Source of the DNA: an uncultured Kangiella sp.
GTDB taxonomy: Bacteria > Pseudomonadota > Gammaproteobacteria > Enterobacterales > Kangiellaceae
Reading direction: 5' to 3'
Assembly: GCA_947498625.1 (NCBI GenBank)
Contig: CANMKR010000001.1
Location: 550,090-614,089, forward strand
Length of the DNA stretch: 64,000 nucleotides
This document shows positions 57,036-64,000 of this stretch, piece by piece. The notes under the pieces are model-generated. The model saw only the letters and a program-made list of their open reading frames with translations. It made no database searches and was not told the DNA's origin. The translations under genes and the position numbers were made by a program. How positions within the stretch are numbered: position 1 is the first letter of the stretch; the number at the start of each line of letters is the position of its first letter.

Positions 57036-57370
57036 TGCAAATCGATTGGTTTACTAAATACCGAGAAAACTTTGAACTTATAGAGTCGGCCTTGAAATCC
57101 AGTGAACTTTGGTCAATATCGCCGCCAAGCGATGAAGCAATGGAGTCGAGTATGCCTTTTGCAGTAGATACGATGCCGTTTGAAAATTGGTTGCAATTTA
57201 TATTCCTCCCAAAAATGCGACAACTGCTGGAACAAAAATTGTTACCTCCAGGGCCTGCACAAATTTTCCCAATCGCTGAAGAAGTTTATAAAAATAACTC
57301 CGATGCACGACCACTGCTGGATGCTTTAAGAAAATTTGATGAGATCTCCCACTTGAGCCATCTCCACTAA
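57035..57370 (+). CDS. yqcC: YqcC family protein (DUF446)
   Basis: A 111-residue alpha-helical protein with the YqcC signature (ESALKSSELWSISPPSDEAMESSMPFAVDTMPFENWLQFIFLPKMRQLLEQ). In E. coli yqcC is next to truC, a tRNA pseudouridine synthase, but here its neighbours are DUF2889 and a DksA-like remnant. Function unknown. Translation is coupled to the preceding gene by TAATG. Confidence 0.88.
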   Translation: MQIDWFTKYRENFELIESALKSSELWSISPPSDEAMESSMPFAVDTMPFENWLQFIFLPKMRQLLEQKLLPPGPAQIFPIAEEVYKNNSDARPLLDALRKFDEISHLSHLH

Positions 57371-57372
57371 TA

Positions 57373-57725
57373 ATGTCATTAAAAGATTCACAAATTTCCT
57401 TGTTTAAAGATCAACTTTTGCAAAAAGAAAAAGAGCTGTTACAAAGTTTAGCGTTAGCCAATCAATCAGCAGAAACTGTAGAACTTGATCAAGCAATGAT
57501 GGGGCGGGTCTCAAGGGGTGATGCACTCTTACAGCAATCGATGCTAAAGCGGGTCAAGATAGAACGCAACAATTATTAGTTAAAGTTCGAGCTGCATTAG
57601 AAAGAGTGACTGAAGGTGAGTTTGGCGACTGTGTTGAATGCTTTGAGCCTATCGGCATGGCGCGATTAGAGCTAATGCCTGAATGTGATTATTGTATTAA
57701 CTGTCAGTCAAAACTGGAAAACTAA
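57373..57725 (+). pseudogene. TraR/DksA-type zinc-finger protein, frameshifted
   Basis: Two reading frames together make one DksA/TraR-like protein. Frame one starts at 57373 (ATG, 3 nt after yqcC) and gives the coiled-coil part up to VELDQAMMGRVSRGDALLQQ, then runs to a TAG at 57577. The next frame, -1 relative to the first, continues without a start codon as AIDAKAGQDRTQQLLVKVRAALERVTEGEFGDCVECFEPIG and ends at 57725 with CDYCINC, so four or more zinc cysteines (CVEC and CDYCINC) lie there. The junction is near 57530-57545, where a 1- or 4-nt loss would explain it (the tandem CAGCAA context). No clear slippery heptamer is present, so programmed -1 frameshifting is less likely than decay or a sequencing error. 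Confidence 0.75.
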
Positions 57726-57728
57726 ATA

Positions 57729-58265
57729 TCAGCTGCCTAAACTTCTTAACCAGATCCCTAAACTGGTGGAGTAGCCTTGCGAACCTGCGGTAATAACGCC
57801 ACTATCATCGATTAAATAATATGTTGGAAAACCTTTAATCGAATATTGTTGCATGGTTTCTTTGGTACCCATGAGCACAGGAAATGTAAGCTCATTGTCA
57901 TCCACAAAAACTTGCACTTCCTGTTGGCCTTTCCAGTCTAGAGCTATATATCGGACTTGATAACCTTTCTCTAAGAGCGCATTTCTTTGCAGCTCAATAT
58001 TATCAATAGAAATATCGCAAACAGTGCACCAAGGGGCGAAAAAATAGAGCAACTGTTTTTGATTATTGATTGGTAATGCATGAGTCTTTTCATCCAAGCC
58101 AACTAATATTTGAGCCGGCGCTTTTTGATGGTCATCATTACTTAATAGATGTCTTTCTTGCCATCGCATCACGCCAAGGAAAATGCCGCCAAGAATTAAA
58201 ATTTCTAGCCCATGTCGCCACCAAGCTTTGTGTTTAGTTTTTATTGCAGCGGTTCTTTTGCTCAT
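57729..58265 (-). CDS. Membrane-anchored thioredoxin-like protein
   Basis: A 178-residue protein with an uncleaved N-terminal helix (about 18-35, LEILILGGIFLGVMRW) and a periplasmic thioredoxin fold bearing the WCTVC active site (APWCTVCD) and the cis-Pro segment KGFPTYYLIDDSG. It resembles TlpA/ScsD-type reductases that act on periplasmic disulfides or copper-related damage. The gene follows atl with a TAATG overlap. The partner protein is not evident. Confidence 0.85.
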   Translation of the reverse strand: MSKRTAAIKTKHKAWWRHGLEILILGGIFLGVMRWQERHLLSNDDHQKAPAQILVGLDEKTHALPINNQKQLLYFFAPWCTVCDISIDNIELQRNALLEKGYQVRYIALDWKGQQEVQVFVDDNELTFPVLMGTKETMQQYSIKGFPTYYLIDDSGVITAGSQGYSTSLGIWLRSLGS

Positions 58266-58639
58266 TACTTAAAGAAGGACTCTGGGTTGAAAGCCTTGTT
58301 GTCATTAGTCACTTGATTTTCGACGAATTGCCAAGCAAATTGTTTCAAATTAACTTTTCCATTAGTAATGGTGACTCCTTCTTGCTCTAGTAAAGCCACT
58401 TGTTGAGCATAACCATTGGAGTCAGCCGAAAAGGCTATCTTGCCGGTAGAGCCAATAACTCGTTGCCATGGAAGATTCAATGACTTATCAGCCGAACCTA
58501 GCGCTTTTGAGACATGCCGAGCATGTCTTGGGTATCCCGCTAGACGTGCTATATAGCCGTAACTGGTGACTTTTCCTTTCGGAATTTGAGCAACCCAATA
58601 ATAAACTGCGCTTTTAAATTCTTCTAGCTGTGAGCTCAT
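58265..58639 (-). CDS. Alkyltransferase-like protein (Atl, MGMT family)
   Basis: A 124-residue protein with the MGMT DNA-binding core (IPKGKVTSYGYIARLAGYPRHARHVSKALG) and PWQRVIGSTGKI, in which Trp replaces the active-site cysteine of PCHR. That is the hallmark of Atl proteins, which bind O6-alkylguanine, do not repair it, and channel it to nucleotide excision repair. A uvrC gene is elsewhere in this window but not linked. Co-translated with the thioredoxin-like gene through TAATG. Confidence 0.9.
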   Translation of the reverse strand: MSSQLEEFKSAVYYWVAQIPKGKVTSYGYIARLAGYPRHARHVSKALGSADKSLNLPWQRVIGSTGKIAFSADSNGYAQQVALLEQEGVTITNGKVNLKQFAWQFVENQVTNDNKAFNPESFFK

Positions 58640-58765
58640 TGCTTGAACATGATCTGTTAAATAGTGTTAAATGATTCGTTCTACTATTGGATTATAACCA
58701 TTCAACGCCATATAGTGTATTGGTTATTTAACGCAGGATTCTGCACTACTTAGGAGATCGAATCG

Positions 58766-59290
58766 ATGGGTAATTTATTAGAAATGGTACTCGGGCAACA
58801 AAACTCTGGCGCAATTGGTCAAATTGCCAAAAGTTTAAATCTAGATGCAGGCGATGCTATGAAAGGTTTAGGTTCTTTGTTACCTGCGCTACAAGGCGGT
58901 ATGAAGAATAATGTTGCTCAAGGTGGCCTAGAGTCATTGCTAGGAGCATTAACAAAAAATAAAAATCAACAATATATAGAGCAACCTGAAATGTTAGGTC
59001 AACGACAAGCTATTGATAATGGTAACTCTATTTTAGGTCACCTTTTAGGTTCTAAAGAACAGTCACGTCAAGTAGCACAACAAGCTTCTGCTCAATCGGG
59101 TTTAGACTCTTCTATTTTGAAGAAAATGTTACCTATGGCCGCCACTGTTTTGATGGGCTCTTTAGGTAAGCAAAATCAACAGCAGCCTATGGCGAAAAAT
59201 CCTAGCATGCTACAAGGTTTGCTGGATTCTGATGGTGATGGCTCTATGATGGATGACATCATGGGTATGGCGGGTAAATTATTCCGTTAA
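58766..59290 (+). CDS. DUF937 domain protein
   Basis: A 174-residue Gln/Gly/Met-rich soluble protein: MGNLLEMVLGQQNSGAIGQIAKSLNLDAGDAMKGLGSLLPALQGG at the start, and LKKMLPMAATVLMGSLGKQNQQQ with DSDGDGSMMDDIMGMAGKLF at the end, all features of DUF937 proteins (YidB-related). The DSDGDGS stretch might bind calcium. Function unknown; the family is often expressed in stationary phase. Single gene, with a strong terminator. Confidence 0.85.
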   Translation: MGNLLEMVLGQQNSGAIGQIAKSLNLDAGDAMKGLGSLLPALQGGMKNNVAQGGLESLLGALTKNKNQQYIEQPEMLGQRQAIDNGNSILGHLLGSKEQSRQVAQQASAQSGLDSSILKKMLPMAATVLMGSLGKQNQQQPMAKNPSMLQGLLDSDGDGSMMDDIMGMAGKLFR

Positions 59291-59310
59291 TATGTTTACC
59301 GCAATATCTA

Positions 59311-59336
59311 AAAAGCCCGCTAATGCGGGCTTTTTT
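59311..59336. terminator. Terminator between DUF937 gene and cytochrome b561
   Basis: GCCCGC, loop TAAT, GCGGGC (59315-59330), with As on the left and six Ts on the right. It serves the DUF937 gene and could also act on the convergent cytochrome gene. Confidence 0.88.
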
Positions 59337-59357
59337 ATGTCTATCAGTCTATTTTGA

Positions 59358-59882
59358 TTAAAGCATTTTTTTCAAAACGTCTAACTCTGGATCTTTATCA
59401 ATAAATTTATGCTTTAAAACGCCTAATAAATGCAAAACTACGATTCCTAGCAATACATAAGGTAATATGGCATGGAAGTCTGCGCCAATGCCGGCTAGTT
59501 TTTTATCGGTGACTAAAATATCAAAACTGGTGAAAAAGAAATTCAACGGGTGGCCGCCAGCATCTGACATAATGATTCCTGACAAAGGCACAAAAAACAT
59601 CAGCAAGTATAAAAAGAAATGGCCGGCGCGACTCAGTTTTTTTTCCCAGCTTGGCATCTTGTCTGAAAGGCTAGGTCTTTTTGAAGTGATTCTAACGATA
59701 AAGCGAACTAACACTAATAGAAACAAGGTTAGGCCAAAAGATTTATGCCAAGAATATAAGTCGTATTTATTAGGCGCTTCTCTTGGAATGCCTTCCATAT
59801 ACCAGCCGGTAGCAATCAAACCTAAAATTAGAATAGCCATGAACCAATGCAATAGGCGCATGGTGAGAGTGTATTTTTGCAT
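59358..59882 (-). CDS. Cytochrome b561
   Basis: A 174-residue, four-helix di-heme membrane protein of the bacterial cytochrome b561 family. Likely heme ligands are visible: H in MRLLHWFM, SWHKSFG, RAGHFFLY, and ADFHAILP with VVLHLLGVLKH. It could oxidise superoxide as E. coli CybB does, or pass electrons to quinone. I place the start at 59882 because AAAGGGG lies 6 nt ahead; the ATG at 59888 is too near that site. Confidence 0.9.
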   Translation of the reverse strand: MQKYTLTMRLLHWFMAILILGLIATGWYMEGIPREAPNKYDLYSWHKSFGLTLFLLVLVRFIVRITSKRPSLSDKMPSWEKKLSRAGHFFLYLLMFFVPLSGIIMSDAGGHPLNFFFTSFDILVTDKKLAGIGADFHAILPYVLLGIVVLHLLGVLKHKFIDKDPELDVLKKML

Positions 59883-59971
59883 TATCATCCCCTTTATATT
59901 AATTATGTGTTCAATATAAAAGGGGAGATAGAAAGATTCAAATAAATTTGAAGAGGAATTTGGATAAGGTA

Positions 59972-60838
59972 CTATTTTTTAGTGGCAAGCACGCTTCCCA
60001 TTACTGTTGGCGCATAGGCTTTCATGTTTTTTGCCCAATCAATGGAGTTCTCTGGAAACAATAAAACGACCGTAGAACCTAACTTGAAGCGCCCCATTTC
60101 TTGGCCTTTTTCTAATGAGAATTCGCCATCGACTGGATAATCCCAAACCTGTAATTTATCACGAGTTGGTGGCGTGATAGTGCCGTGCCAAACGGTTTCA
60201 ATACTGCCTACGATGGTTGCGCCCACAAGTACCATCGCCATTGGTCCTACTTCAGTGTCGAACATAGCAACCACTCGCTCATTACGCGCAAAAAGATTTG
60301 GAACATTTCGCGCTGTTAATGGATTCACACTAAATAGATTTCCTGGCACATGAATCATTTTAGTCAAACGACCGGCCATTGGCATATGGACTCGATGGTA
60401 ATCCTTTGGCGATAAATAGATAGTCGCAAATTCGCCATTTTTAAAGGGCTTGGCTAATTCTTCATCGCCACCTAATAAAGTCTTAGCTGAGAATAAATGA
60501 TCTTTAGCTTGAAAGATAAAACCATTTTCAATTTTGCCTAGCTGGCTAACTTTGCCATCAGCAGGGTTGACGATAGTATTGGCATCGCCTTCTATTGGGC
60601 GTACGCCATCTTTGAGTGAACGAGTAAAAAAGTCATTGAAGGTTTTGTACTCTTCAGCAGTTTCTCTTTCAGCAATAGACATATCGATGCCATATTGTTT
60701 AATAAACCAATTGATAAAACCATTTTTAACACGAGAACTTTCAGACTCGGCAATTTTACCCATCAATAAAGAAATACCATGCTGTGGTATTAAATATTGC
60801 GATAAAACTTTTAGTTGATTTGAGAAGGACTCAGCCAT
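59972..60838 (-). CDS. psd: Phosphatidylserine decarboxylase
   Basis: Psd makes phosphatidylethanolamine from phosphatidylserine with a self-generated pyruvoyl group. The 288-residue proenzyme has the LGST cleavage site (253-256; Ser255 becomes pyruvoyl), the catalytic Asp94 (NPADGKV) and His151 (YHRVHMP), spaced as in the E. coli enzyme. N-terminal helix LSQYLIPQHGISLLMG is the membrane-association segment. It is downstream of rsgA on the same strand, an order conserved in E. coli. Confidence 0.97.
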   Translation of the reverse strand: MAESFSNQLKVLSQYLIPQHGISLLMGKIAESESSRVKNGFINWFIKQYGIDMSIAERETAEEYKTFNDFFTRSLKDGVRPIEGDANTIVNPADGKVSQLGKIENGFIFQAKDHLFSAKTLLGGDEELAKPFKNGEFATIYLSPKDYHRVHMPMAGRLTKMIHVPGNLFSVNPLTARNVPNLFARNERVVAMFDTEVGPMAMVLVGATIVGSIETVWHGTITPPTRDKLQVWDYPVDGEFSLEKGQEMGRFKLGSTVVLLFPENSIDWAKNMKAYAPTVMGSVLATKK

Positions 60839-60905
60839 TTGTGATTACCAGTTAAAAAGGGTTTTTATTAATGTTGAGGATTTTACCATCACAATCTGAA
60901 AATTG

Positions 60906-61895
60906 TTAGGCGTTTACTTGGTCAAAGTTTTGGATCAGGTATTGATAGTTATCCAATCGACTTTTAGCAATCTGGCCATCTTCTGCGGCTTGTAATACAG
61001 CACACTTAGGTTCATTCAAATGGCGACAATTGCGGAACTTGCACTGTTCAGAAATCTTGGAGATTTCTATAAAACCATTTTGTATCAACTCAGCATCTAG
61101 GTGCCATAAACCAAACTCGCGTACACCAGGAGAGTCGACGATATAGGAGTCTTCAGTCAAGCGATACAATCGAGAAGCGGTTGTGGTATGAGTGCCTAAG
61201 CCAGAAGTTTCCGAGATTTCAGAGGTCGCAACGGTGTTATCCGGGAATAAGCGATTGATCAATGTGGATTTCCCAACGCCGGACTGGCCTGCTAGTAATA
61301 AGCTTTTATTGCCTATTTGCGAGACAAACTCATCGACTCCAAGGCCTTGCTTGGCACTGATAATATGAACCGGATAGCCTAAATCTTGGTAGGGCTTTAA
61401 GCGGCGCTCGATTTCCTGCTTTTCATCATCATTCAGCAAATCCCACTTATTAAAAATAATCCAAACCGGTAATTCGCTGGCCTGAGCGGCCACTAAATAA
61501 CGATCCAACATCATTTCGGAAAAACCCAAAGCCGGAGCTAGCAATAAGGCAATAAAGTCCACATTGGCAACTACAGGTTTAATACCATAATGCGGTGTTG
61601 GGCGCTTGAGTAACGAGTGACGCTGCAGTAATTCGTTAATCACGCCTTTTTCTTGGCCTTGATCGGTTTTAGCTTGTCGGCAAAAAATAACCTTATCCCC
61701 GACCACGGGAATATCTAAGGATTTACGAATAAAACAACGAATGATCTTAAAGTCTTTATCAGCTATGTCGGCTTGTTGACCAAAACGGCTGATAACTACA
61801 CCTTCTTCAGGTGCTAAAAGGCTAGACTCATCAATGGATACTTTCTTTTTATTATGTTGCTTGTCGGTAATATGCTTACCTTGTCGCCTAGCCAT
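60906..61895 (-). CDS. rsgA: Small ribosomal subunit biogenesis GTPase RsgA
   Basis: RsgA is a circularly permuted GTPase that checks the decoding centre of 30S subunits. The 329-residue protein has an OB fold (about 30-105), G4 NKWDLL before G1 GQSGVGKST, then TTTASRLY, DSPGVREFGL, and the C-terminal zinc site (CKFRNCRHLNEPKC). Arrangement and length are standard. It precedes psd by about 67 nt. Confidence 0.97.
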   Translation of the reverse strand: MARRQGKHITDKQHNKKKVSIDESSLLAPEEGVVISRFGQQADIADKDFKIIRCFIRKSLDIPVVGDKVIFCRQAKTDQGQEKGVINELLQRHSLLKRPTPHYGIKPVVANVDFIALLLAPALGFSEMMLDRYLVAAQASELPVWIIFNKWDLLNDDEKQEIERRLKPYQDLGYPVHIISAKQGLGVDEFVSQIGNKSLLLAGQSGVGKSTLINRLFPDNTVATSEISETSGLGTHTTTASRLYRLTEDSYIVDSPGVREFGLWHLDAELIQNGFIEISKISEQCKFRNCRHLNEPKCAVLQAAEDGQIAKSRLDNYQYLIQNFDQVNA

Positions 61896-61910
61896 GATTA
61901 AAACAACATT

Positions 61911-62282
61911 CTATTGCTCAGAAACAAAGTTTGGTCCAAAAGAACCATTAGTTTCTAATGCATCGATATGCGCAGCACAGATTAAATCGTTCATACATAA
62001 GCTATTACCTGCATCATGAGTCGTATAGCGCACCACGCAATGACCATAGCTTACTTCTAGATCTGGATGATGCGCTTGCTTATTGGCAATCCAGGCAACA
62101 GCATTTACAAATGCCATAGTATGATAATAATTCTTAAACTTAAATTTGCGCATCACGGCGCCGGCTTCAGCATCAAATTGCCATTGATCTAATTGCTCAG
62201 ATAATAGTTGATCGCGACTAGTAGCATCAATTGGACTACGAGCTAAATCGTTGTGTACACATTGTTGTTCTTTTAACAGCAT
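61911..62282 (-). CDS. 4a-hydroxytetrahydrobiopterin dehydratase (PCD/DCoH family)
   Basis: A 123-residue alpha/beta protein of the pterin carbinolamine dehydratase family. The signature HHPDLEVSYGHCVVRYTTHDAGNSLCMNDLICAAHID contains the catalytic His residues (HHPD, THD) and the terminal D/A/H segment. It dehydrates the 4a-hydroxy-pterin formed by phenylalanine hydroxylase. No phhA is in the window, so the role may lie in the Mo-cofactor/pterin repair line instead. It starts on the minus strand 80 nt from orn. Confidence 0.9.
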   Translation of the reverse strand: MLLKEQQCVHNDLARSPIDATSRDQLLSEQLDQWQFDAEAGAVMRKFKFKNYYHTMAFVNAVAWIANKQAHHPDLEVSYGHCVVRYTTHDAGNSLCMNDLICAAHIDALETNGSFGPNFVSEQ

Positions 62283-62428
62283 AATGATTTCCTATTAGCA
62301 GCTTGAGCCGCCAGTAAATAGTCAACATTCAAACGAATTTGCGACTATAATAGCCTAAATCGATGCGTTATTTTAGACTTAGTATAAATATAATGAGCAT
62401 AGAGCAGATAAAGAAACAGGTTGAAGAG

Positions 62429-62986
62429 ATGAGTGATAAAAAAGGATTAGCGGATAATTTAATCTGGGTTGATCTTGAGATGACAGGTTTAGAGCCAGAT
62501 CAGGATGTTGTTATTGAAATAGCTACGATTGTGACTGATAAAGATTTAAATATTTTGGCCGAAGGTCCGGTTTTGGCTATTCATCAGTCGGATGAAGTTT
62601 TAGCGAATATGAATCAATGGTGTGTTGAGCAGCACGGTAAATCTGGCTTGACCGAACGGGTCAGACAAAGTGATATTGATGAAGAAACTGCCAGTCAACT
62701 AACACTGGATTTTTTACGCGAGTGGGTTCCTGAAGGTAAGTCGCCCATGTGCGGCAATTCGATCTGCCAAGATCGCCGTTTTATGGTGAAACATATGCCA
62801 TCACTAGAGGCATATTTTCATTATCGCCACCTTGATGTCAGTACTTTAAAGGAACTAGCAATTCGTTGGAAACCACAGATACTTAAAAACTTTACCAAGA
62901 AAGCAACGCATCTTGCATTGGACGATATTCGTGAGTCGATTGCCGAATGTGCCTTTTATCGTCAGGAGTTTATTAATCTTGATTAA
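62429..62986 (+). CDS. orn: Oligoribonuclease Orn
   Basis: Orn is a DEDDh 3'-5' exonuclease that degrades pGpG and other diribonucleotides, ending c-di-GMP turnover. The 185-residue protein begins [21 protein letters not shown], with metal acids D15 and E17 (VDLEMTG). Further catalytic residues are in [13 protein letters not shown] and [16 protein letters not shown] choose the ATG at 62429 with AGG 8 nt upstream; ATGs at 62363 and 62393 would extend the N-terminus beyond the family length. Confidence 0.96.
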   Translation: MSDKKGLADNLIWVDLEMTGLEPDQDVVIEIATIVTDKDLNILAEGPVLAIHQSDEVLANMNQWCVEQHGKSGLTERVRQSDIDEETASQLTLDFLREWVPEGKSPMCGNSICQDRRFMVKHMPSLEAYFHYRHLDVSTLKELAIRWKPQILKNFTKKATHLALDDIRESIAECAFYRQEFINLD

Positions 62987-63023
62987 GCTGCGAGTCAGTT
63001 TACCTAAAATATAGTCTTAACCT

Positions 63024-63530
63024 ATGCAGCAAACGAATAGTCACAAAAGCATGCAAAAACTAGAGCTTTTCCTGGCGGATGAATCGATTACCGAGCAGTT
63101 GGGTTTGGCTTTAGCTAAGTCTTTGGATACGCCTTGTGTGATTTATCTACAAGGAGAGCTGGGAGCTGGCAAAACTACTTTAGTCAGAGGTTTATTGAAA
63201 GGACTGGGGCATAAAGGCTCTACCAAAAGTCCTACCTATACTTTAGTTGAGCCATACCAGCTAGCGGATTTAGCGGTTTATCATTTTGATTTGTATCGCT
63301 TGGCCGATCCTGAAGAGCTTGAGTTTATTGGCATTCGAGAATATCAGGAAGAGGATGCTTTGTTGATTTTTGAATGGCCTGATAAAGGTTTAGGCATGAT
63401 TCCAACAGCGGATCTCGAATTAAAATTAAGCTATTTTGAAGCTGGGCGTAAAGTGCAAATAAATGACTTAAACGCTAAATTGCCGAATAACTGGAATTTT
63501 GATGATATTTTGTGCCAAAATGATGATTAA
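63024..63530 (+). CDS. tsaE: tRNA threonylcarbamoyladenosine biosynthesis ATPase TsaE
   Basis: TsaE is the P-loop partner of TsaB/TsaD in making t6A37 of ANN-decoding tRNAs. The 168-residue protein has Walker A GELGAGKTT (44-52), STKSPTYTLVEPY, and HFDLYRLADPEELEFIGIREY. It is slightly longer than usual at the N-terminus; an internal ATG at 63051 is a possible start. The start of an AmiB/AmiC amidase gene follows by 35 nt, matching the E. coli tsaE-amiB order. Confidence 0.96.
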   Translation: MQQTNSHKSMQKLELFLADESITEQLGLALAKSLDTPCVIYLQGELGAGKTTLVRGLLKGLGHKGSTKSPTYTLVEPYQLADLAVYHFDLYRLADPEELEFIGIREYQEEDALLIFEWPDKGLGMIPTADLELKLSYFEAGRKVQINDLNAKLPNNWNFDDILCQNDD

Positions 63531-63565
63531 TAATTATAGGTTAAAAACCATATAAGCGTGACAGA

Positions 63566-64000
63566 ATGACAGTGCAAGACTTGCAAACCACAGGCCGTAA
63601 TCGTCGGCTCATGACTTTTAAATCTGCCTTAATGGTATTCAGTTGTCTTATCTTTACTACTTTTGCCTTTGCAACTCATGCAGCGGTGGTCAAAAGTATG
63701 CGTTTTTGGCAGTCGCCAGAATCCACCCGCGTGGTTTTGGATTTAAGCGCTAAAGTTGAGCACAGTATCAAAATTCTTACTAACCCGCACCGAGTGGTGA
63801 TTGATATACCGGCTTCCTCGGTAGTAGTGGATTTATCAGAGTTGGAAATCAAAAGTGATCTGATAAAAAAAGTGCGTCAATCAACCCCGGTAAATCCAGG
63901 GGATTTACGCTTGGTTTTGGATTTAACTAAAGAATCAGATCCTAAGAGTTTCAGCCTAAAGCCTTATCAAGAATATGGTGATAGATTGGTTATCGACTTA
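63566..64000 (+). CDS. N-acetylmuramoyl-L-alanine amidase (AmiB/AmiC family), N-terminal part
   Basis: The first 145 residues of a periplasmic amidase; the 3' end lies outside the window. An N-terminal region (GRNRRLMTFKSALMVFSCLIF) is a signal peptide, with a double Arg that could indicate Tat export, as AmiC uses in E. coli. From about residue 40 the AMIN domain is recognisable (VVKSMRFWQSPESTRVVLDLS, PHRVVIDIP, RLVLDL, GDRLVIDL). The catalytic amidase_3 domain should follow. It is the gene after tsaE in E. coli and most relatives. Confidence 0.85.
   Translation, partial: MTVQDLQTTGRNRRLMTFKSALMVFSCLIFTTFAFATHAAVVKSMRFWQSPESTRVVLDLSAKVEHSIKILTNPHRVVIDIPASSVVVDLSELEIKSDLIKKVRQSTPVNPGDLRLVLDLTKESDPKSFSLKPYQEYGDRLVIDL

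Noticed and set aside
57530-57545. Programmed -1 frameshift site in the DksA-like gene
   Set aside because: No slippery heptamer of the usual form is visible at the junction, and no downstream stem was evident; decay or error is simpler.

Overview
The window is a stretch of gammaproteobacterial core chromosome, AT-rich by eye. Genes are densely packed, mostly with clear Shine-Dalgarno sites, and several blocks keep the gene order known from Escherichia coli and Pseudomonas. I see no phage genes, transposase, CRISPR array or plasmid functions. Protein family usage (long PurC, AmgK/MurU cell-wall recycling, two TonB receptors, Bpt plus Aat) suggests a marine or soil gammaproteobacterium outside the Enterobacteriaceae, perhaps near Kangiella/Aliikangiella. 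That placement is an inference and was not tested.

Layout, 1-13 kb: the N-terminal part of a secreted subtilisin-like protease and a PilZ protein are followed by the minus-strand outer-membrane/rRNA block lptD-surA-pdxA-rsmA. Facing it is the plus-strand block amgK-murU-djlA, then a dimeric-type dUTPase and a sirtuin that ends head-on against purC. 13-20 kb: a peroxide-defence unit (oxyR divergent from ahpC-ahpF), sixA, and a large membrane protein with a degenerate cyclase domain, a TolB/FlgO-like domain and TPRs, together with a small membrane-anchored partner. 20-29 kb: an N-degron proteolysis cluster (clpS, clpA, infA, bpt, aat), an RNA block (rhlE, a NYN nuclease, dbpA) and trxB.

29-43 kb: a DUF1801 protein, a cold-shock protein, a secreted metzincin protease flanked by a 13-nt direct repeat, ald divergent from lrp, then the conserved run lrp-ftsK-lolA-rarA-crcB-serS. 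After this come a rhodanese lipoprotein, a VOC protein, yaaA and bioA with a translationally coupled exported protein. 43-50 kb: the conserved uvrY-uvrC-pgsA-tRNA(Gly)-tRNA(Cys)-tRNA(Leu) block, a TonB receptor and a Sel1-repeat protein. 50-64 kb: uup-smr, greB, a Fur-box-controlled TonB receptor, a DUF2889-yqcC pair followed by a frameshifted TraR/DksA-type zinc-finger gene, an Atl-thioredoxin pair, a DUF937 protein, cytochrome b561, psd-rsgA-pterin dehydratase, orn, tsaE and the start of an AmiB/AmiC amidase.

Most genes are housekeeping. The loci that deserve a second look are the degenerate-cyclase/TPR membrane system (17.0-19.9 kb), the metzincin between duplicated terminator sequences (30.5-31.4 kb), the frameshifted DksA-like gene (57.4-57.7 kb), a 36-codon ORF bridging clpS and clpA, and the rhodanese-fused lipoprotein (39.8 kb). 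I did not find a clearly new defence or metabolic system.
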